20,535 nt of DNA, taken from IMG/VR virus record IMGVR_UViG_3300022202_000067, positions 1 to 20,535 of that record; one strand, given 5' to 3'. Source of the stretch: a virus. How positions within the stretch are numbered: position 1 is the first letter of the stretch; each line of letters opens with the position of its first letter. The notes under the pieces were generated by a model. That model saw only the letters and a list, made by a program, of their open reading frames with translations. It had not been told where the DNA came from and made no database searches. Of this stretch, positions 15,605-20,535 are shown in pieces. A program made the translations under genes and the position numbers.

Positions 15605-17687
15605 TAGCTTCCTCCCTCTTCTTCTTACGTTTCTTACGTTTGATCCGTAAACGCTTTCTATTCAGTAGCTCTGGATCTTCGTATACCGATGAGCCCGTTA
15701 TACACTTCCGAATATAGTCACTTAAAGACCAACTAAAGCGGGACTTGGAACCCACCCGAGTGACTATCTCCAGAAGGTTAAAGTTAGCCATGAGCCGTGA
15801 TACTGTAGCTGTGGGATACCTTGTACCAATTGCGATATCTCTGGTACCTATTGAATCATCTTCATGTGGACACTCTTTCCACATGTACCGAATGATATCT
15901 TCTACTCGTTGTGGAAGTGTGTCCAGCACCACTTTCTGAATGATTCGTAGATCGGTATCATTAACTTCATTTCGATCATCAACCATAGCCAGCGACATAG
16001 CCAACTTAGCAAGTTGCTTTCCGAGTCTTGATCCAACTTCCGCAGATGGTCTACCCTCGACCATATCAGGTCGGTATCTATCACGCGCAATGGACGCTCT
16101 CGCTCTTGCTCCCAGTTTTGCCAAAGCGATGATAGTACCCAGGATTTTACTCGGTATCTGAGGTTTGGTTGTACCGTTTCGTTGCATGAACGATTGGACA
16201 ACGTCTTCCATTTCTGAACGCATTTCAGTTTCGATATTAACGTTGGAAATTGCCTTTGCGATAATTTCGTCTTCACTGAAATGGCGTAAATTATCTGCGA
16301 CACAGAACTTAAGAAAGCGTTCTCCGAGTGAAGCACTCTTGGAACCTTCGCTGTAAATTGCTGGTGTGACAGCAGCAAGTATTGAGAATCGGCTATCATA
16401 TCTACGGACAATGCCGTTGCCAAAAACCTTACCGCAGCTTCCGTCGTATGCGTCCCTAAGAATCCCAAAGATTTCATCCTTCTCATTATCACGCATCTCC
16501 ATGATTGTAGTAAAGTCCTTTATTATCAACACTTTACCATCCAACTTAGGAATCAATGATGGATCTACACCGTTCCGAAAATGGAATCCACTAATCAAAC
16601 TGCGCGATGTGAGTGATGAAGTTATATACGTTTTCCTTGTCCTATTAAACGCAGAGAGTGTGGCTGTTTTAGAACCTCCTGGGGGTGCGACAAAGAACAT
16701 CCAAATTGGGTCACCATCTAATCGGTTGGACAATACTGTGGCTAGTGCAACTCGGATACCGTCTGTATCACTTAAGTGGAGCCATTTTTTGAAGACCTTT
16801 TGGACCTGCGTAAATGATGCAGGTTTCTTGTACGCACTTTTCGTGGAAACGTCGGAGTCCTCATCATCGCCCGAGAGACGCGGTTCTCCCACAAAGAGCG
16901 TTTGGAATTTTTTGAGACCTGTCTTCGGTTTCTTTTTATTGTACCACTCAACGACCCAATCGCGGACGTCAGTTCCATCACTGCTTTCTTCAGGGAATCT
17001 AAGGAAGTGGAGAGTGCGACACTTATCATGGAGTTTCTTGAAGGTTTTGAGTTCACCTTGCGCTCCTGCTTCGTCGTTATCGTAACATAAATAGACGTCT
17101 CTATTCTCGAACCACTCTACCCATTCATCCCGAAATGTACCAGCACCGGGAGTCGCTACAACAATACCACTCTTACCACATTTACGCAACAACCATTGGA
17201 GCGCAATAGCGTCCCATTCACCTTCGCAAACGTAGATGGGTTTGTTAGGGTGCGCTCGCGCCATCTTTTCAGCACCAAGCAACCCTGGCTTACACCCTTT
17301 AGTTGTCCATACACCATGAACCTTAGGTCGCCAATAGCGGATATCAATAACTTTACCTTCTCGGTTCCGAACGGGAATGGTGTATTTCCCTGCCCCATAG
17401 CCTACACCCCAGAAATCAAACGCTTCTTCGGGTAGACCTCTATTCTTTGCCAGTTTAGGAAGTCTACCGCTCGCATTGAGTTCGGAAATAGCTTCAAGAA
17501 ACTGATAAAGATTTCCCTTGAGATTAGCAGTTTTACTATCCCATAAGAGAGTTTTTTTATTGACGTAGAACTTACTAGATTTGTCAGTGAATGGACACCG
17601 ACCATAATATTGAGATGTGGATTCGCCCTCGAACTCTACGCCGTGTAATTCAAAGGCGCGTACATTACTGTCCTTCGGGAGTTTCAC
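15597..17687 (-). CDS. TOPRIM primase fused to P-loop ATPase (primase-helicase)
   Basis: This 696-residue replication enzyme starts with GTG; GGAG (17695-17698) lies seven bases upstream and the start overlaps the 76-residue gene by 23 bases. Residues 31-65 align with the CHC2 zinc ribbon of DnaG-type primases (CPFTDKSSKFYV against CPFHxEKxPSFxV), but the His is Thr and the CFxC pair is absent, so zinc binding is probably lost. The TOPRIM core follows: CEGEWDA (E155, D159) and CYDNDEAG (D203, D205), the metal-binding acids for RNA primer synthesis. Residues 325-465 form a P-loop ATPase: APPGGSKT (334-341) as a non-standard Walker A, VLIIKDF (D391) as Walker B, and R457 of GERF as possible arginine finger. 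This is not the DnaB/T7-type helicase. A winged-helix-like region lies at about 590-660, and an extremely basic tail at 677-691. It is expected to prime and unwind at the phage fork with the neighbouring polymerase. Confidence 0.85.
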   Translation of the reverse strand: MKLPKDSNVRAFELHGVEFEGESTSQYYGRCPFTDKSSKFYVNKKTLLWDSKTANLKGNLYQFLEAISELNASGRLPKLAKNRGLPEEAFDFWGVGYGAGKYTIPVRNREGKVIDIRYWRPKVHGVWTTKGCKPGLLGAEKMARAHPNKPIYVCEGEWDAIALQWLLRKCGKSGIVVATPGAGTFRDEWVEWFENRDVYLCYDNDEAGAQGELKTFKKLHDKCRTLHFLRFPEESSDGTDVRDWVVEWYNKKKPKTGLKKFQTLFVGEPRLSGDDEDSDVSTKSAYKKPASFTQVQKVFKKWLHLSDTDGIRVALATVLSNRLDGDPIWMFFVAPPGGSKTATLSAFNRTRKTYITSSLTSRSLISGFHFRNGVDPSLIPKLDGKVLIIKDFTTIMEMRDNEKDEIFGILRDAYDGSCGKVFGNGIVRRYDSRFSILAAVTPAIYSEGSKSASLGERFLKFCVADNLRHFSEDEIIAKAISNVNIETEMRSEMEDVVQSFMQRNGTTKPQIPSKILGTIIALAKLGARARASIARDRYRPDMVEGRPSAEVGSRLGKQLAKLAMSLAMVDDRNEVNDTDLRIIQKVVLDTLPQRVEDIIRYMWKECPHEDDSIGTRDIAIGTRYPTATVSRLMANFNLLEIVTRVGSKSRFSWSLSDYIRKCITGSSVYEDPELLNRKRLRIKRKKRKKKREEANA

Positions 17688-17895
17688 AGGACAACTCCAC
17701 TAATCCAGCTTCCGTTATATTAAATCTTTCCTCCAAAGGGTTTTTAGTAATGATTATAGTATTTCTAGGATCATTACCAACTCTATGCAACCAATCCACA
17801 AAGTTGAAAATGTCAGATTGGCACGCCGCTGTTAGATAGGTTGGAACTGTAAACTCTTTTTTCTTCTTACCGTCACGGATTAAGACCGCTCTCAT
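17665..17895 (-). CDS. Small unknown protein between polymerase and primase
   Basis: This 76-residue protein has its ATG overlapping the polymerase stop by four bases (ATGA) and a GGAGG (17900-17904) four bases upstream; its end overlaps the primase start by 23 bases. That packing supports a real gene. It opens with a strand and a basic turn (RDGKKKKEFTV), then a helix-rich middle with FNFVDWLHRVGNDPRNTIII, and an acidic tail. No motif is recognisable. It could be a small accessory factor for the polymerase or primase, by position only. Confidence 0.7.
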   Translation of the reverse strand: MRAVLIRDGKKKKEFTVPTYLTAACQSDIFNFVDWLHRVGNDPRNTIIITKNPLEERFNITEAGLVELSCETPEGQ

Positions 17896-19811
17896 GCGAC
17901 CTCCAGTTCTATCTCTTTGGTCTTATGCCATCTTGTACGGCATATCTTAACTCCGACAGGTAATTTCTGTGGGAGTTGAAGGGGCTCTCCTGCACGTTGC
18001 ATACAGGTAATGAGATCGCGCATTAAACGCTTACAGTGGTAATGTAACGGGAGTTCAATAATCTGCTCATCATGGAGTGACATTAACTGTCTAGCCTCCG
18101 GCCATTTCTCCTTTAGTACAGAATGAACGTTAATCAATGCTTCTTTCTGAACGTCTGCTGCTGTTCCTTGAACCAAGTAGTTCACCGCTTTGTAGGTGTA
18201 ATCAGGGTGCACATATGAATGACGTCCATAGACGTTACTGACAAAACCATCTTTTCTTGCTCTGTTACCTAATCGGTGAATGTATTGTTCGATGTTCCCG
18301 AGTCTCTGCATATAGGCATCTTTATACTTCTTCGCTTGTTCATGCGAGCACGGAACAGTTTGTGACAACTTCTTGATGCCTCCTCCATACAACGTTTGAA
18401 AGATAATGAGTTTTCCACATTTCCGATAGTAGACCAGTCGATCCTCATAATCCGGTTCATCACCAAATACGATCTTTCCGATCTCACCATGAAAGTCTCC
18501 ACCACCCATGAGTACATCTAGCATCTTTTGATTCTTAGACACCATAGCGAAAATCCATACTTCCAACTGACCGAAATCAGGGAGATACCACATATGTCCT
18601 GGTCGTGGACCTAATGTTTCGCGTGGTTTGAGAGCCACGTTAGATCGCCTACGTCCCGTTGTCTCTGAAGCTACGTTCATTAAGTTGGGATCATGTGATG
18701 ATAGTCTACCAGTAATAGCACCTATACCTCTAATTTGAGGGTGTAATATATACACACCATCTTCTAACACCATATGCTGTCTATAGGTTTTGATAAACCC
18801 ATTGACCGCCCGCCTCGCATTTGACCATTCTAGGATAGCACGACAGAGGGGGTCTGGATTTTCTTTCTCAGCATGAAATTGTAAGAAGTGTCCACTGACC
18901 TGAGGCTGTCCGTTTGGAAATTTCTTCGATGGTTGGGTCATCCTCTGAACTTCAAGACCACGCTTCTCAACAAGTTCTTTAATTTTCTGTGGACCGCTAT
19001 TGGGATTGAACCCTTTGTACGCTTCCTTGCGTATGACACGTTCCTGCTTCTTAATGTAGTCATTATAGTACTTTGCTAACCGATCTACATGGTTTGGGAA
19101 TACTCGCATCCCCGCAAACTCCATGGTCTTGATCGGTCCATCATACAGTGCAGTCTCTCTATCAAACACCGCTTTATACTTTGCGTTTTTAGCTACCTTT
19201 GGTGCCAGTAGCATATATAGAAGCATGGTTCGTTCGGCATCTTGAACCGCATATCTCTTACAGAGTTCAGGATCCGCTAACCAATAATCCGCAAAGTGTG
19301 GTTTCTTACCGAAGTGCTCCTCTGTAGCAATACACCAACCTTTGTTCTTAGCGATTTGTCTTGCAGCTTTTGTACTAGCTTCTAACTGCTCCTGGTCATC
19401 CTTGGGGAATCCAAACCATTTCTCCCCCAGAAATTTCAGATCGTACCTAAACTCATTTCCATGCGTTACAATGTGCGCCATTAGAAGAGTATCTAATATG
19501 GGTCCACGGATTGTAAAACCTGCATGGATTAACTGCTTGTAATCAAACGGAGCGTGGTGTAGTACTTTAATGGTGTTAGGATCACCAAGTATTTGTTGTA
19601 CCTTTTTAAAGGTTTTGGGTTTTCTTTTGTAAAGTACTTCACGGGTAAAAGGATCTACTTTGAAGCGAGCATATCCTGTAGTTTCATCATCCCAACACCA
19701 ACTGATAGCAAACGGTCTTGCTGGGTGAAATAAACCACCTTTAGACGCATTATCCCAGGGTATGAGACCTGTTGTCTCCGTATCGACCGCTATGACTTTA
19801 TGTTCACTCAT
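17892..19811 (-). CDS. polA: Family A DNA polymerase with 3'-5' exonuclease
   Basis: This is a phage replicative DNA polymerase of the Pol I family, 639 residues from ATG 19811. A TTG at 19844 would add 11 residues, but neither start has a clear ribosome-binding site, and ATG 19811 overlaps the preceding membrane-peptide stop by eight bases, the same overlap length as two other junctions here. Exonuclease motifs are complete: DTETTG (D10, E12), HHAPFDY (D90) and YAVQD (Y187, D191), so proofreading should be active. Polymerase motifs: TGRLSS (367-372) with PNLMN; motif A as DFGQLEVW (D412, E417) in place of the common DYSQIELR; motif B RKCGKLIIFQTLYGG (K467, F471, Y475); motif C HDE (580-582). 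The position equal to E. coli F762 is Phe. There is no 5'-3' exonuclease domain. It ends with a four-base overlap into the 76-residue gene. Confidence 0.93.
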   Translation of the reverse strand: MSEHKVIAVDTETTGLIPWDNASKGGLFHPARPFAISWCWDDETTGYARFKVDPFTREVLYKRKPKTFKKVQQILGDPNTIKVLHHAPFDYKQLIHAGFTIRGPILDTLLMAHIVTHGNEFRYDLKFLGEKWFGFPKDDQEQLEASTKAARQIAKNKGWCIATEEHFGKKPHFADYWLADPELCKRYAVQDAERTMLLYMLLAPKVAKNAKYKAVFDRETALYDGPIKTMEFAGMRVFPNHVDRLAKYYNDYIKKQERVIRKEAYKGFNPNSGPQKIKELVEKRGLEVQRMTQPSKKFPNGQPQVSGHFLQFHAEKENPDPLCRAILEWSNARRAVNGFIKTYRQHMVLEDGVYILHPQIRGIGAITGRLSSHDPNLMNVASETTGRRRSNVALKPRETLGPRPGHMWYLPDFGQLEVWIFAMVSKNQKMLDVLMGGGDFHGEIGKIVFGDEPDYEDRLVYYRKCGKLIIFQTLYGGGIKKLSQTVPCSHEQAKKYKDAYMQRLGNIEQYIHRLGNRARKDGFVSNVYGRHSYVHPDYTYKAVNYLVQGTAADVQKEALINVHSVLKEKWPEARQLMSLHDEQIIELPLHYHCKRLMRDLITCMQRAGEPLQLPQKLPVGVKICRTRWHKTKEIELEVA

Positions 19812-19923
19812 TATTTTTAGAGTTAATAACGCCAAGTCGTACAATAATTGATAGCGCTATTCCAAGAATAACTGCTGCTCCTGTTATTGCACCAAAGAAA
19901 AACGTAGCCCAATTGAAGTCCAT
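19804..19923 (-). CDS. 39-residue single-span membrane peptide
   Basis: This short gene encodes 39 residues: MDFNWATFFFG, then a hydrophobic helix about 7-33 with an Ala/Gly/Ile-rich core (GAITGAAVILGIALSIIV), then RLGVINSKNNE. It would span the inner membrane once, with a positively charged end at R29 and K36. A perfect AGGAGG (19929-19934) lies five bases before the ATG, overlapping the methyltransferase stop. The stop overlaps polymerase ATG 19811 by eight bases. The packing, very strong ribosome-binding site and clear amphiphilic design support a real gene. The function is unknown: it could be a membrane tether for replication, a small host-interfering peptide, or a holin-like peptide, though it is not near lysis genes. 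Confidence 0.7.
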   Translation of the reverse strand: MDFNWATFFFGAITGAAVILGIALSIIVRLGVINSKNNE

Positions 19924-19928
19924 TACTC

Positions 19929-19934
19929 CCTCCT
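19929..19934 (-). promoter_or_regulatory. Consensus ribosome-binding site AGGAGG
   Basis: AGGAGG lies five bases upstream of the ATG at 19923 on the minus strand and overlaps the last codon of the methyltransferase. It is the best-formed ribosome-binding site I see in the window and is the main support for the 39-residue gene. Confidence 0.75.
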
Positions 19935-20535
19935 ACCAGGATGCGTGAATGGTTGAAATCTTATTCGCACTCATTTGCTGTTCATTTGAATAGTCACGTA
20001 TTTTCATTCCTACGCAAATGAATAATGCTTCAATTGCTTGACGCTTACGGACACCGTGGCATTCCACGATAACGTGATCGATCTTCTTTAAGTGGTCAGT
20101 TATTTCTGGAAGGATTACAGTTTCAAATCCTTCACAATCAATTTTCAGTAGTCGGATTCTTCTACCAGCACGTGATAGTACCGTATGAATTCTAGTATTG
20201 GCGCTTACTAGAGTGATCTCCTGGTGATGGTTGTCCTTCTTAGGGTCGAGGAACGGACCAATACCTAATCCAAACGACCTAGTCGCCCTACCCATAATAT
20301 CCTTTTTCTCATACGTATTCGATAAACCAACGTTCTTGATTGAAAAACGCACTCCGTTCAATCTCGCATTCTTGACGGCGAGTTTGAAAAGAACTGGGTG
20401 AGGTTCAAAAGCAAAGACCTTCGCTGCTCCGTGGAGTCCGAATAGGATCATGGTGTCACCGATATATGCACCAATGTCAATGACATACTCACCTTTGATA
20501 CCAATCTCATCTAGGAGTGGTCCGTAGATATCATC
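19933..20535 (-). CDS. FkbM-family SAM-dependent methyltransferase (5' end outside window)
   Basis: Two hundred residues are visible, and the frame is open to the window edge; the first ATG (20451) is internal because motif I lies before it. The visible part begins DDIYGPLLDEIGIKGEYVID. VIDIGAYIGDT (18-28) is the SAM-binding motif I, FAFEPHP (41-47) the acidic loop that holds the ribose of SAM, and LLKIDCEGFE (129-138) the FkbM hallmark KIDxEGxE. IDHVIVECHG (152-161) fits the following strand. FkbM enzymes usually O-methylate sugars or other small or surface molecules. It ends nine bases before the membrane-peptide gene and shares its stop region with that gene's ribosome-binding site, so it belongs to the replication operon. 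The substrate cannot be told. Host glycan or phage-surface modification is plausible; DNA is not the usual substrate for this family. Confidence 0.85.
   Translation of the reverse strand, partial: DDIYGPLLDEIGIKGEYVIDIGAYIGDTMILFGLHGAAKVFAFEPHPVLFKLAVKNARLNGVRFSIKNVGLSNTYEKKDIMGRATRSFGLGIGPFLDPKKDNHHQEITLVSANTRIHTVLSRAGRRIRLLKIDCEGFETVILPEITDHLKKIDHVIVECHGVRKRQAIEALFICVGMKIRDYSNEQQMSANKISTIHASW

Noticed and set aside
15902-17090. Several long frames opposite or alternative to the primase (16366-17085 plus, 15902-16492 minus, 16772-17056 minus)
   Set aside because: They lie wholly inside the primase with intact TOPRIM and P-loop motifs. Their proteins show no domain, and their codon pattern is that of a shadow frame.
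20449-20451. ATG 20451 as start of the methyltransferase
   Set aside because: It would remove SAM-binding motif I (VIDIGAYIGDT), which is encoded just upstream in the same open frame.
1-20535. CRISPR array, insertion sequence, integrase attachment site
   Set aside because: I saw no regularly spaced short repeats, transposase frame, terminal inverted repeats with target duplication, or integrase in the window.

Overview
The window is a piece of a tailed double-stranded DNA bacteriophage genome, or a prophage. It has two converging gene blocks. The plus strand (1-14970) is the tail-morphogenesis block: the 3' part of a tape measure gene, two large tail or baseplate-type proteins carrying carbohydrate-binding-like folds, three small tightly packed proteins, two small paralogous beta-rich proteins, and a 1682-residue mosaic fibre or adhesin-like protein. 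Two short genes for exported or membrane proteins end the block. The minus strand (20535-15182) is a replication block read towards the tail genes: an FkbM-type methyltransferase (cut by the window edge), a 39-residue single-span membrane peptide, a family A DNA polymerase with proofreading domain, a 76-residue unknown, a TOPRIM primase fused to a P-loop ATPase, and a 140-residue coiled-coil protein. No capsid, packaging, lysis, integrase, tRNA or CRISPR element is visible.

The host is probably a Gram-negative bacterium. The fibre carries a repeat motif of the lambda Stf type, two proteins carry Sec-type signal peptides, and FkbM enzymes usually act on surface glycans. This is an inference; nothing names the genus. 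Both blocks are packed with overlaps of 1, 4 or 8 bases between consecutive genes (stop-start fusions TAATG, TAGTG, ATGA, TTGA, and 8-base overlaps), so translational coupling is likely throughout. The only intergenic space over 100 bases is the roughly 210-base convergence region at 14971-15181, which is full of inverted repeats.

The least ordinary part is 9049-14970. Here three consecutive genes encode proteins with N-terminal export or membrane signals. The giant fibre-like protein is rich in cysteine (about 48, while the tape measure has none), as expected for a protein that folds in an oxidising compartment. Its signal peptide is encoded almost wholly inside the end of the preceding gene in another frame. 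It contains two 104-residue repeats that are about 90% identical in protein yet differ synonymously at over half their codons. Base composition shifts upward in the same region. This looks like an accessory surface-protein module attached to the end of a standard tail operon.

In the replication block, the primase has lost most zinc ligands of the usual N-terminal zinc ribbon and carries an unusual P-loop. A 39-residue membrane peptide with a very strong ribosome-binding site precedes the polymerase and fixes a better polymerase start (19811 rather than 19844).
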